Shown here: piece after piece, positions 7,924 through 15,571 of the stretch
Position numbering within the stretch: position 1 is the first letter of the stretch
Layout: every line of letters begins with the position of its first letter
DNA from: Polyangiaceae bacterium
GTDB taxonomy: Bacteria > Myxococcota_A > Polyangia > Polyangiales > Polyangiaceae
Reading direction: 5' to 3'
DNA length: 32,410 nucleotides
NCBI GenBank assembly: GCA_020848455.1
Contig: JADLAB010000164.1
Coordinates: 1 to 32,410, forward strand
The notes under the pieces: generated by a model
Databases searched by the model: none
What the model was told of the DNA's origin: nothing
What the model saw: only the letters and a program-made list of their open reading frames with translations
Made by a program: the position numbers and the translations under genes

Positions 7924-10565
7924 AGCTCGTCGAGCCGCTGCCCGAGCGCGTACGCGTAGTGCGCGCCGTCGGGCGTGATCATGAGCCTGTCGACCCACTC
8001 GACCCCGACCGTGTCGGCGGGGCCGATGTCCGACACCTTGGTGCCCTGGCCCGTCGCGAGCTCGTAGCGCCAGAGCTCGAAGCTCGCCCCGACGGTCGCG
8101 TCGCGGTAGCGCACCATGAGCAGGCCCTTGCCGTCGGCCGTGAACTGCACGGGGGCGTGATCGCTGCCGAGGCCGGCGAAGGGCTCGACCTTGCCGGTCT
8201 CCACGTCGATGAGCACCGGAGCGCCGCCCTTGGCAAACGCGGCGAGCGTCTTGCCGTCCGGAGCGGGCGGCGCGTAGAGCGACAGCTTCTCGTCCACGAG
8301 CACGCGTGGCGCACCGCCCATGCCGGCGGCGTCGGGGCTGCTCGCGGCGGCCGGCTCGGTCGACTGCAGGTAGATCTTCTCCCTGCCGTCCTTGGCGCGG
8401 GCGCCGATGGCGATGCGCCGTCCGTCGGGGAAGAAGCGCACCCAGTAGATGGCCGCGAAGTCTCCGGCCGGCAGTGCGCGTGGCTCGCCGGGCCCGGTCG
8501 GCACGAGGCTGAGCGTCGTGAAGGGCGGCGCCGGCGAAACGACCGCCCACTCCTTGTCGGGCGACAGGGCGCGACCCCAGCCGGTCGCGACCAGCACCGG
8601 CGGTGAGCCGTCCGCGCGGCGCAGGTAGGTCTGGATCTCGGTCTCCGCGGCGCCGTAGCCCTCGACCAGCAAGAGCGCCTCGCCGTCGCTCGACAGATCG
8701 GCCGGCTGCGAGCCGTCGAACCAGCTGAGCGAGCGCTCCCGTCCGTCGCCGCGCAGGCGGCCGAAGATGCGCGAGCGCCTGATGCCGACGGAGAGCAGCG
8801 CGCGGCCACGGTCGTCCACGTCCTGGAGCACCATGCTGCCGGGCGTCGAGAACAGCTCGCGCTCGGTGCCGTCGAGCGCGAGCGCGCGGATCGAGCGCTG
8901 GAGCCCGCGATTGCCGGCCGCGAACCACAGCTCGTCGCCGCGGGGTCCCCACGCGACCCCCTGCAGCGTCCAGGCCTCCGTGGAGCGCGCGACCACGCGG
9001 CCCTCGAGGTCGACGATCTCGGCGTGTCCCCGGTCGTCGAAGGGCACCGGGTGGCGCAGAAAGCCGATGCGGTCGCCGCGCGGCGACACGCGCGGGTCCG
9101 TCAGCCAGTCCGATCCCTCGAGGACGGGGTGGCCGGCGGGCAGCTCGAGCGTGTACCGGCCGCCCTCGACGCGGATCATCGCGAGCTCGCCGCGCGGCGC
9201 GAAGTCGGCGCCGAGCACCCCGTCGACGAGCGGGCGCACCGCCCCACCGGCGAGCGACAGGCGCCCGAGGACCGCGCCCGGCTTCGTGGCGATGCCGCGT
9301 TGCAGCGTGCCGATCGCGAGCTCGTCCTCGGGCGACACGTCGAAGAGCGTCGTCGACGCGGAGGTGACCGCGCGCGTCTGCGGCGAGTCGAGCACGCCCG
9401 CGAGCACGAGCGGGAGCCCGCCGTCGAACTGGCCCGAGTAGACGACGCCGCGCCCGCCCGTCGCGAAGCGCGCGTTGGTGACGAGCCCGTTGCGGAAGCT
9501 CACGCGCCGCAGCGTGGGGTGCGCCTGCGGGGCCGCCGCGGCGCTCGCGCTCGGCACTGCGCTCGCGGGCGCCTCGGGGCGTGCGCCCGCCGCGCGCCAC
9601 GCGCTGCCCGCCACGAACGCCGCCGCGGCGAGCGCGCCGGCCGCGAGCACCACCGCCACCGTCGGCGGGCGGCGCGGCGCGGGGCGGCCCCCGACCTCGC
9701 GGGGCGCGTGCGGCGCCGGGCTCTCGAGCGCGGCCTCGAGCGCGAAGGCGAGGTCGCGCGCGCTCTGGAAGCGCGCCTCCGCGCTCTTCTCGAGGCAGTG
9801 GCGCAGCGTGCGCGAAAGCGCCGGGGGCAGCGCGGCGAGGGCGTTGCCCTCGGTGGGGTCGTGGGAGAGGACGGCGTAGCCCCGCTCGACGGGCGTGTCG
9901 CCGCCGAAGGCGCGCTCGCCGGTGAGGAGCTCGAAGAGGATCGCGCCGAGCGCGAAGAGATCCGCGCGCGGGTCGGCCGGCTGACCGCGCACCTGCTCGG
10001 GCGCCATGTAGCCGGCGGTGCCGACCACGGCGCCGCTCTCGGTCAGGGACTGCGTCGCGTCGGGCGCGTCGTCGCCGGCCGTCACGCGGGCCACGCCGAA
10101 GTCGAGGATCTTGACCCGCCCGTCGCGCGTGACGAGCAGGTTCTCGGGCTTGAGGTCGCGGTGCACGACCCCCCGAGCGTGCGCCGCCGCGAGCCCCGCG
10201 GCCGCCTGCACCGCGAGCTCGACCGCCTTGCGCACGGGCAGCGGGCCGTCGTGCAAGAGCTCGCGCAGCGTCTGGCCCTCGAGCAGCTCGGTCACGAGGT
10301 ACGGCGTGCCCTCGTGGCGTCCGACGTCGTGCACCACGAGCAGGTTCGGGTGCTCGAGCGCACCCGCCGTGCGCGCCTCGCGCATGAAGCGCTCGAGCTC
10401 CGCCTCGTCGCTGCGGTCCGAGCGGAGCGTCTTCAGCGCCACCTCGCGACCGAGGCGCGGATCGCGCGCGCGGCACACGACGCCCATGCCGCCCGAGCCG
10501 AGCACCCCCACGATCTCGTAGGGGCCGAAGCGCTGGCCGGGTGCGAGCTCCACGGTCCCGAGCAT
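7899..10565 (-). CDS. Receptor-type Ser/Thr kinase with extracytoplasmic TolB/WD40-like beta-propeller
   Basis: An 888-residue protein. The kinase domain (about 15-280) has all key features: G-loop GSGGMG (23-28), ATP lysine in EVALKTL (K45), VVHRDLKPEN (133-142), DFG (155-157), GTAGYMAPEQ (182-191) and DPRADLFALG (198-207). A Pro/Arg-rich juxtamembrane segment leads to one helix (about 302-323). The remaining ~550 residues are beta-rich with repeated SPRGD/SPDKE/FPDGRRIAIG/APDGKTLAAF motifs, typical of TolB/PD40 propeller blades. Such kinase-propeller fusions are common in myxobacteria, acidobacteria and planctomycetes; the propeller is thought to sense something in the periplasm. ATG at 10565 lacks an evident ribosome site; a GTG four codons in is an alternative. 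It is convergent with, and overlaps, the pseudokinase gene. Confidence 0.92.
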   Translation of the reverse strand: MLGTVELAPGQRFGPYEIVGVLGSGGMGVVCRARDPRLGREVALKTLRSDRSDEAELERFMREARTAGALEHPNLLVVHDVGRHEGTPYLVTELLEGQTLRELLHDGPLPVRKAVELAVQAAAGLAAAHARGVVHRDLKPENLLVTRDGRVKILDFGVARVTAGDDAPDATQSLTESGAVVGTAGYMAPEQVRGQPADPRADLFALGAILFELLTGERAFGGDTPVERGYAVLSHDPTEGNALAALPPALSRTLRHCLEKSAEARFQSARDLAFALEAALESPAPHAPREVGGRPAPRRPPTVAVVLAAGALAAAAFVAGSAWRAAGARPEAPASAVPSASAAAAPQAHPTLRRVSFRNGLVTNARFATGGRGVVYSGQFDGGLPLVLAGVLDSPQTRAVTSASTTLFDVSPEDELAIGTLQRGIATKPGAVLGRLSLAGGAVRPLVDGVLGADFAPRGELAMIRVEGGRYTLELPAGHPVLEGSDWLTDPRVSPRGDRIGFLRHPVPFDDRGHAEIVDLEGRVVARSTEAWTLQGVAWGPRGDELWFAAGNRGLQRSIRALALDGTERELFSTPGSMVLQDVDDRGRALLSVGIRRSRIFGRLRGDGRERSLSWFDGSQPADLSSDGEALLLVEGYGAAETEIQTYLRRADGSPPVLVATGWGRALSPDKEWAVVSPAPPFTTLSLVPTGPGEPRALPAGDFAAIYWVRFFPDGRRIAIGARAKDGREKIYLQSTEPAAASSPDAAGMGGAPRVLVDEKLSLYAPPAPDGKTLAAFAKGGAPVLIDVETGKVEPFAGLGSDHAPVQFTADGKGLLMVRYRDATVGASFELWRYELATGQGTKVSDIGPADTVGVEWVDRLMITPDGAHYAYALGQRLDELYLVEGLE

Positions 10566-10619
10566 AGCCGAAAGGCAACGCGCCGCCCGGCCCTCGCGGG
10601 CGTGGGGCGCGCGGCGCCG

Positions 10620-11702
10620 TCAGCCGCCCGGGGGCGCGCCGAAGCCGCACGACACGTGGATCGGCCGACCGCCGGCCGTCCGTGCCCCGGTGCCGCGCAG
10701 GGCGTCGTTGAGGGCGCTCTCCTCGGTGCGGAGCGTCGCCTCGGCGTCGGAGTCGCGCAGCCGCGCCGGCATCCACAGGCGCAGCTCGCCGCTCGCGCGC
10801 GGGTCCTTCTTGGCCGCGTCGGCCGCCCCGAGCGCGGCCCCGAGCAGCCGGACCATGGTGCGGTCGAACGAGCCGCCGTCGGCCGACAGGTGGACGGTGA
10901 CGAAACCGTCCGCGTCCGTGACGCGCCGCGTGCGGACCTCGACCGAGCCCACGTCGAGGGGGTCGAGCACCTTCTTGGGATCGCCGAGGAACACCGGGAT
11001 GGTCGGTCGCGCCGAGCTCTCCGTGCGGCTCGCCGCGCGCAGGAGCACGAGGCCCGCGCCCACGACGACGATGGCGATCGCGATGACGGCGTTCTTGCCG
11101 ATGGCGCGGAGCGCGGGTCCGGCGGGGTGTCGGCCGCGCACGGCCGCGAAGGCGATCGGGCCGCAGAGGACGAGCACGAGGAAGATGGCGAGCCCGACGA
11201 AGAGGCCGACGATCGGGCTCGTCACGAACGTCGTCGCGAGCGCCATCGCCCCGAACAGCACGAGGCCCATCGCCTGCACGCCGAGCGAGAGCAGAGCGTA
11301 GTGGCGCGCCGCGCCGCGCGTGTCGAGGTCGGGCGGTGGCGCGGTGAAGACGGCGCGCAGCGGCAGGCTCGCCACGGCGAACCCGCCCATGATCGCCGCG
11401 AGCCACAGCCCTTGCGCCTCGAGCCAGGGCTCGGCGGCGAAGAGCAGCCCCATGATCGGCGCGGCGAGGGCCCACGCTCCGACGAGCGTCACGAGCCGCA
11501 CGCCGGCATGGCTCGGAGGTGCGGGCGCGTCCGCGCCGAAGTTGCGGCCCGGCTCGAGCCCGGGCTCGAGCGCTTCGAGCCGCGGGCGCCGCTCGCGCCG
11601 TGGCGCGTCCGCGTCGACGAGACCGCTCTTGCGCAGGCAGCGCGGGCAGCGCTCGGCCTCGGGCTCGAGCGCGAGCTCGCAGTGGATGCAGCGCAGGCTC
11701 AT
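10620..11702 (-). CDS. Zinc-ribbon polytopic membrane protein of unknown function
   Basis: A 360-residue protein. It begins with a zinc ribbon (C5-x2-C8 and C19-x2-C22: CIHC, CPRC), followed by a charged linker and four to five membrane helices at roughly 70-90, 99-119, 135-160, 165-190 and 202-225. The C-terminal soluble domain of about 130 residues (SVEVRTRRVTDADGFVTVHL onwards) is Asp/Arg-rich and matches nothing I recognise. It starts 19 bases after the lipoprotein gene upstream and ends 54 bases before the kinase/propeller gene, all on the minus strand, so these three may be one transcript. N-terminal zinc ribbons followed by membrane helices are frequent in myxobacterial hypothetical proteins. 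Confidence 0.82.
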   Translation of the reverse strand: MSLRCIHCELALEPEAERCPRCLRKSGLVDADAPRRERRPRLEALEPGLEPGRNFGADAPAPPSHAGVRLVTLVGAWALAAPIMGLLFAAEPWLEAQGLWLAAIMGGFAVASLPLRAVFTAPPPDLDTRGAARHYALLSLGVQAMGLVLFGAMALATTFVTSPIVGLFVGLAIFLVLVLCGPIAFAAVRGRHPAGPALRAIGKNAVIAIAIVVVGAGLVLLRAASRTESSARPTIPVFLGDPKKVLDPLDVGSVEVRTRRVTDADGFVTVHLSADGGSFDRTMVRLLGAALGAADAAKKDPRASGELRLWMPARLRDSDAEATLRTEESALNDALRGTGARTAGGRPIHVSCGFGAPPGG

Positions 11703-11721
11703 GGCGTGCGCCCCGTTCGCC

Positions 11722-12489
11722 TCAGCGCCCGAGCTTCTTGCGCACGGCCTCGACCGATCCGAGGTCGCGGATGCCTTCCTCGAGCTTCAAGAGCCGCCGC
11801 AGGCCCTGGTCGGTCCACTTGAGGAGCGCGTTGCGGTAGTGCGGATCGGGTGCGCGCTGCACCGCGTAGCGCGCGACGACGAGCGCGTCGGTCGTCGTGT
11901 CGCCGTCCGCGTCGAAGAAGGCGACCGCCATCACCTCGCCGTGGTGGTAGGTCTCCTCCTCCGCGAGCGGCCCGGCGGGCCATGCCTTGCCGTCGGCGAG
12001 AAGGACCGCGAAGAGCTGGTCCCCGCCCCGGCGCGTGACGGCGAAGATCGACCTCGGCCCCGGACCGAAGGGACCCTCGTAGACGCCGTGGACCACCTCC
12101 GAGCCTGCGGGCATCTTCGGGCCGAGCAGCGGCGTCCACTCGACCGGAGCCAGCTCGCGGAAGCCCGGGCCCGAGAGCCCCGGCAGCGGCGGAGCCCCGG
12201 ACGCGGGCCCTGGCGGCGGCGCGGGCGGCGGTGGCGCGGGTAGAGCGGAGGCCGGCGGGCTTGCGACCGCGCTCGGTGGCTTCGCCGCGGAGCCCGTCGC
12301 GGGACCGGGGCGGTCGGTGCACCTCCGATCGACACACACCCTGTCGCCCTTGCAGTCGGTGTCCTTGGCGCAGCCCGCCGTGCTCGAGTCCGCCTCGACG
12401 CTCGCGCCCGAGCCGCACGCGCCGAGCGCGCCAACGAGACCGAGCGCGCCACCGAGAACACCCGCGACCACGCGTGCCCGCACGTCCAT
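11722..12489 (-). CDS. Secreted lipoprotein of unknown function
   Basis: A 255-residue lipoprotein. The signal peptide MDVRARVVAGVLGGALGLVG ends in the lipobox LGAC, giving Cys25 as the lipidated residue. A short Cys-rich stretch (CAKDTDCKGDRVCVDRRC, starting at about 40) resembles the small Cys-rich modules of myxobacterial surface proteins. It is followed by a Pro/Ala linker and a C-terminal domain of about 150 residues containing FFDADGDTTTDALVVARY, an Asp-rich FG-GAP/EF-like motif that may bind calcium. The start is secure: AGGAGG (12504-12499) lies 9 bases before the ATG. It is followed closely by the zinc-ribbon membrane protein gene. No known family can be named. Confidence 0.85.
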   Translation of the reverse strand: MDVRARVVAGVLGGALGLVGALGACGSGASVEADSSTAGCAKDTDCKGDRVCVDRRCTDRPGPATGSAAKPPSAVASPPASALPAPPPPAPPPGPASGAPPLPGLSGPGFRELAPVEWTPLLGPKMPAGSEVVHGVYEGPFGPGPRSIFAVTRRGGDQLFAVLLADGKAWPAGPLAEEETYHHGEVMAVAFFDADGDTTTDALVVARYAVQRAPDPHYRNALLKWTDQGLRRLLKLEEGIRDLGSVEAVRKKLGR

Positions 12490-12596
12490 GACCCGAGCCC
12501 TCCTGCCGTCGCGCGCGGCCCCGCTCGGGCCCGCCTCGACGTGGCCCGGACGCTACCTCGGGCGGCGGCAGGAGCGAAACCCCGACCCGGCGACGC

Positions 12597-13367
12597 TCAC
12601 GGCGCGACGCAGGCCCAGTACTCGCCGCCGCAGGCGTTGCAGGGCAGATCGGCGCACGGGTCGTAGACGAAGGGCTGGCAGAGCTCGTCGGCGGTCGCGC
12701 AACCGGCGAGGTCGCAGCCGGTCGCCGGGTAGCAGCCCTCGACGATGGGCGTCTGCGCGGGGTCCGCGCAGCCCGGCACGAGCCATCCGCAGCCCGGCGT
12801 CGCGCCGCAGGCTTCCTTCGTTCCGGCGGTGGAGCAGTCGCCGCAGGCGGGCGTGCCCTGGAGCTGCCAGGTGGGCGGCGAGGTCGACAGATCGCAGGCC
12901 ATCGCCTCGAACGCGAGCTCGCCGCAGTCGACGTAGTACTCGCAGTAGTAGCCGTCCTCGAAGCCCGTGCAGTCGCTGCCGACGGTGGGCGCGGTCGCCG
13001 GGCACGTCGGCTCGGGCATGCAGGCCGGGTAGGCGGTCTGCCACCCGGAGGTCGTGCACACGGCGGTGAGCATGCCGGACGGCCCGCACGGGATGTCGAC
13101 GTCGTAGTCGCAGGTCATGCCGAGCTCGGGGCAGGCCGAGCCGCTGCTGGGCTCGGCGAGGGGGCACGCGGGCTCCGGGCACGCGCCCGAGGTGTCGACC
13201 CAGCTGCCCTCCACGCAGGTCCACGCCTCGGGGCAATCGGGATTCGTCGCCGGCAGGGCGCCGCAGCTCGGGTCGCCTCCGGAGCCACCGCCGCCGCCGA
13301 TGACGGTCGGGGCGCAGGCGCCGAGGGGGAGGAGGAAGAGAAGGGCGAGCGGGGCGATGCGATTCAT
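12597..13367 (-). CDS. Cys-rich lipoprotein of unknown function
   Basis: A 256-residue lipoprotein. MNRIAPLALLFLLPLGAC is a classic lipoprotein signal peptide with Cys18 in LGAC, followed by a Gly-rich linker (GGGGGSGGD). The mature part has more than 25 cysteines in loosely repeated blocks (CPEPACPLAEPSSGSACPE, CMPEPTCPATAPTVGSDC, CGACTAG-like turns), suggesting a disulfide-stabilised surface protein. The block resembles the 'C-P-x-x-P-x-x-G-x-x-C' repeats seen in many myxobacterial lipoproteins. ATG at 13367 was chosen because it gives a complete signal peptide; an in-frame extension to 13427 would put a non-signal segment in front. It is separated by 107 bases from the next minus-strand gene. 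Confidence 0.85.
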   Translation of the reverse strand: MNRIAPLALLFLLPLGACAPTVIGGGGGSGGDPSCGALPATNPDCPEAWTCVEGSWVDTSGACPEPACPLAEPSSGSACPELGMTCDYDVDIPCGPSGMLTAVCTTSGWQTAYPACMPEPTCPATAPTVGSDCTGFEDGYYCEYYVDCGELAFEAMACDLSTSPPTWQLQGTPACGDCSTAGTKEACGATPGCGWLVPGCADPAQTPIVEGCYPATGCDLAGCATADELCQPFVYDPCADLPCNACGGEYWACVAP

Positions 13368-13455
13368 GGCCGTCGCTACTGCAGGAGCCGGGCCAGCGGA
13401 CCCAATGCATCCAAGTACTCGAAACAAGGGCAGGTAGACGAGGCGCGAGGTGTGT

Positions 13456-13479
13456 CACATGTGCCATGTGTCTGGCACA
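13456..13479. repeat. Nested inverted repeats in the 13368-13492 gap
   Basis: CACATGTG (13456-13463) is a perfect palindrome. Overlapping it, TGTGCCA (13460-13466) and TGGCACA (13473-13479) form a 7-bp stem with a 6-base loop. They lie upstream of the Cys-rich lipoprotein (start 13367) and just downstream of the methyltransferase gene (stop 13493), both on the minus strand, so they could be an operator for the former or a stop signal for the latter. No T-tract is visible. Confidence 0.45.
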
Positions 13480-13492
13480 CGGGGCGCCCTCC

Positions 13493-14233
13493 TCACCCGT
13501 CGAGCCCGAAGAACTGCCGCATCTCGAAGCTCGCGGCCGTGCGGTTGCCCTGCGCGTCGCGGATGGTGACGGTCTCGTGCGCGAGCTCGCCCGGCACGCG
13601 GGTGCAGGTCCACACCGCGAAGAGCGGGCCCGCGCCCGCGCGCGCCACGACGTCGACGCGAGCCCGGGGCACGAGGCCGGCCCGCGCCGCGCCGTCGAGC
13701 ACGCGCGCCGGGTAGCGTCCGTCCGAGCAGACCACCGCCGCGCCGTCCTCGGCGAGCACGCGCGCCGCGGCCGCGAGGTAGTCCTCCACGCCGCCTCGCA
13801 GCTCGATCCGCGCCGCCGCGCGCTGTGGATCGGCCGCGGGCAGGGCGGTGCCGAGCGGCAGGTAGGGCGGCGTGCCGGTGACGAGGTCGCAGGCGCCGTG
13901 CGGCCAGTCGCGCGTCACCGCGCGCAGATCCCCGTGGACGAGCGTGGTCCGCGCGTCGAGGCCGTTGTCCGCGACGTTGCGGCGCGCGAGCGCGAAGGAG
14001 GCGTCCTGCGCCTCGACGCCGAAGAGCCTCGCCGGGCCGAGGCGCCAGGCGACCATGAGCAGCACCGAGCCGATGCCGCAGCCGAGGTCGAGGTAGCGCG
14101 CGGCGTCGGGCCGCGCGCGAGCCGCCACCCACGCGGTCGCCAGGTCGTCGAGCGAGTACCGGTGTCCACGCCGCCGCTGCCAGAGATCGAAGTCGGCGGT
14201 GAGCTTGTCGCGGGTGAGCTCGTCGGCGATCAC
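13493..14233 (-). CDS. TrmN6-like N6-adenine methyltransferase (tRNA1(Val) type)
   Basis: A 246-residue class I SAM-dependent methyltransferase. Motif I is YLDLGCGIGSVLLMVAW (47-63), the acidic loop is FGVEAQDASFALARRNV (71-87), motif IV is TGTPPYLP (119-126), and IELRGGVEDYLAAAARVL (143-160) matches the segment after it in TrmN6/YfiC. The start of the protein, LTADFDLWQRRRGHRYSLDD, also matches the family, where it reads '...L.Q...GYRF..D...L'. TrmN6 methylates N6 of adenine 37 of tRNA-Val. The catalytic tetrapeptide is usually NPPY; here it is TPPY, so either specificity or activity may differ. The start is GTG at 14233, without a clear ribosome site. The gene is divergent from the CoA-transferase gene with a very short spacer. 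Confidence 0.82.
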   Translation of the reverse strand: MIADELTRDKLTADFDLWQRRRGHRYSLDDLATAWVAARARPDAARYLDLGCGIGSVLLMVAWRLGPARLFGVEAQDASFALARRNVADNGLDARTTLVHGDLRAVTRDWPHGACDLVTGTPPYLPLGTALPAADPQRAAARIELRGGVEDYLAAAARVLAEDGAAVVCSDGRYPARVLDGAARAGLVPRARVDVVARAGAGPLFAVWTCTRVPGELAHETVTIRDAQGNRTAASFEMRQFFGLDG

Positions 14234-14240
14234 GGGGGCG

Positions 14241-14254
14241 CGTGCTCTAGCACG
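14241..14254. promoter_or_regulatory. Short palindrome in a divergent promoter region
   Basis: CGTGCT and AGCACG arms are separated by CT. The element sits between the divergent starts of the methyltransferase (14233) and the CoA-transferase (14275 or 14311), the right place for an operator or -10-proximal site serving both genes. This is position-based inference only. Confidence 0.35.
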
Positions 14255-14310
14255 ATGGGCGCGTCGCTTGGCGGTTGACGCGGACCGACGTCGAGGCGAG
14301 CCACTCGCTC

Positions 14311-15540
14311 GTGACGATCTCGAGCCCTCCCGGCGCGCGCGAGCGCCCCGTCGTCGTGAGCGTGGAGCAGGCGCTCGCGATGCCGTACGCCACGCGGCGC
14401 TTCGTCGAGCTCGGCTTCCGCGTCGTGCGCGTGGAAGCGCCCTCGGGGGCCGGTCGCGGCCACCCCGGGGATCCGAACCGCTACATCGGTCGACCGATGG
14501 CGGGGCCCGATCGGCGGAGCTACTTCGTCGCCCCGAACGCGGGCAAGGAGGCCGTGGTCATCGACCTCAAGCTGCAGGAGGGGCAGGCCCTCTTGCGGCG
14601 CATGGTCCATGCCCTCGGCGCGGACGTGTTCTGCACGAACACTCTGCCCGCGCGCCACGCCGCGCTCGGCCTCGGCTACGAGACGCTGAGCCGGGAGCGG
14701 CCCGAGCTCATCTGGTGCTCGGTGTCGGCGCTCGGGCCGGCGTACCCCGACGTGCCCGGCTACGACCCCATGCTGCAGGCCCTGTGCGGCTACATGGACC
14801 TCACGGGCAACCCGGACGGCCCGCCGCTGCTCTGCGGCGTGCCGCTCATCGACCTCAAGGCCGGCGACGAGGTGTTCGCCCAGGTGCTCTACGCGCTCTA
14901 CGAGCGCACGCGCACCGGACACGGCAAGCGCATCGACATCTCGATGGCCCAGGCGGCCGTGTCGTGGCTCGTGACCTTCCTGCCGCTGCTCGACATGGGG
15001 AGCCCGGCCGACGAGCTCCGGCGCAGCGGCAACGAGCACCGGAACTTCCTGCCGACGAACGCCTACCCGACCGCGGACGGCATGCTCTACATGGCGGTCG
15101 GCAGCGACGCGCAGTGGGCGCGCCTCGTCGCGCAGCCCCTGTTCCGCGAGGTCGCCGACCCGGCCGTGGCCACGAACGAGGGGCGGCGCGAGCGGCGCGC
15201 CGAGCTCTTCCGCGCGCTCTCGGCCATCACGTCCGCGCACTCGACCGAGGTGGTCGCGGCGGCGCTCCGGGCGGCCGGCGTGCCGAATGCGCCCGTCACG
15301 CCCATCGAGGGCGTGATGGAGCTGCCGTTCGTGGCGAGCGCGCTCCTCACGACGACGGCGCCCGGCGGCCAGACCGTGCGCCTGCCCCCGCCGGCGGTCG
15401 CGACCGAGTGGCTCGCCGAGCGCCACCAGGAGCTCGCCTTTGCGCCGGGCTACGGCGAGCACACGGACAGCGTGCTCGCCGAGATCGGCGTCGACGCCGC
15501 GGAGCGCGAGGATCTGCGGCGGCGCGGCGTCACGGGCTGA
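14311..15540 (+). CDS. Class III (CaiB/BaiF family) CoA-transferase
   Basis: A 409-residue enzyme of the formyl-CoA/carnitine CoA-transferase family, which moves CoA between carboxylic acids through an enzyme-bound mixed anhydride. Characteristic parts: VVRVEAPSG in the CoA-binding Rossmann part, FVAPNAGKEAVVIDLKLQEG (the usual 'N.gK.s..lDl...'), and PGYDPMLQALCGYMDLTG, whose Asp152 is the expected catalytic aspartate. GHGKRIDISMAQAAVSWL matches the family's 'G.GQ.vd.sl.ea' segment. The start is uncertain: GTG 14311 (GAGGCGAG about 11 bases upstream) gives the usual short N-terminus, while a TTG at 14275 would add 12 residues. It is convergent with the SDR-like gene; their stops share an inverted repeat. 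It may supply CoA thioesters to the oxidoreductase operon 3 kb downstream, but the genes are not contiguous. Confidence 0.9.
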   Translation: MTISSPPGARERPVVVSVEQALAMPYATRRFVELGFRVVRVEAPSGAGRGHPGDPNRYIGRPMAGPDRRSYFVAPNAGKEAVVIDLKLQEGQALLRRMVHALGADVFCTNTLPARHAALGLGYETLSRERPELIWCSVSALGPAYPDVPGYDPMLQALCGYMDLTGNPDGPPLLCGVPLIDLKAGDEVFAQVLYALYERTRTGHGKRIDISMAQAAVSWLVTFLPLLDMGSPADELRRSGNEHRNFLPTNAYPTADGMLYMAVGSDAQWARLVAQPLFREVADPAVATNEGRRERRAELFRALSAITSAHSTEVVAAALRAAGVPNAPVTPIEGVMELPFVASALLTTTAPGGQTVRLPPPAVATEWLAERHQELAFAPGYGEHTDSVLAEIGVDAAEREDLRRRGVTG

Positions 15541-15571
15541 GCCGCGGCTGGACCGGCAACGGTGCTCAGCC
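15535..15571. terminator. Probable bidirectional terminator between convergent genes
   Basis: Perfect 8-base arms GGCTGAGC (15535-15542) and GCTCAGCC (15564-15571) enclose 21 bases. The arms contain the stop codon of the CoA-transferase (TGA 15538-15540) and, on the other strand, the stop of the SDR-like gene (15566-15568). There is no T-tract, as is usual in such GC-rich genomes, so termination is inferred from position and symmetry. Confidence 0.5.

Noticed and set aside
7822-11475. 1217-codon minus-strand open frame
   Set aside because: Arg/Ala-rich shadow of the kinase/propeller gene and the zinc-ribbon gene in another frame; no domain motifs of its own.
13453-13490. Possible sigma-54 promoter (TGGCAC on both strands)
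   Set aside because: The TTGC box at the required spacing is missing on both strands; the TGGCAC copies are explained by the inverted repeat.
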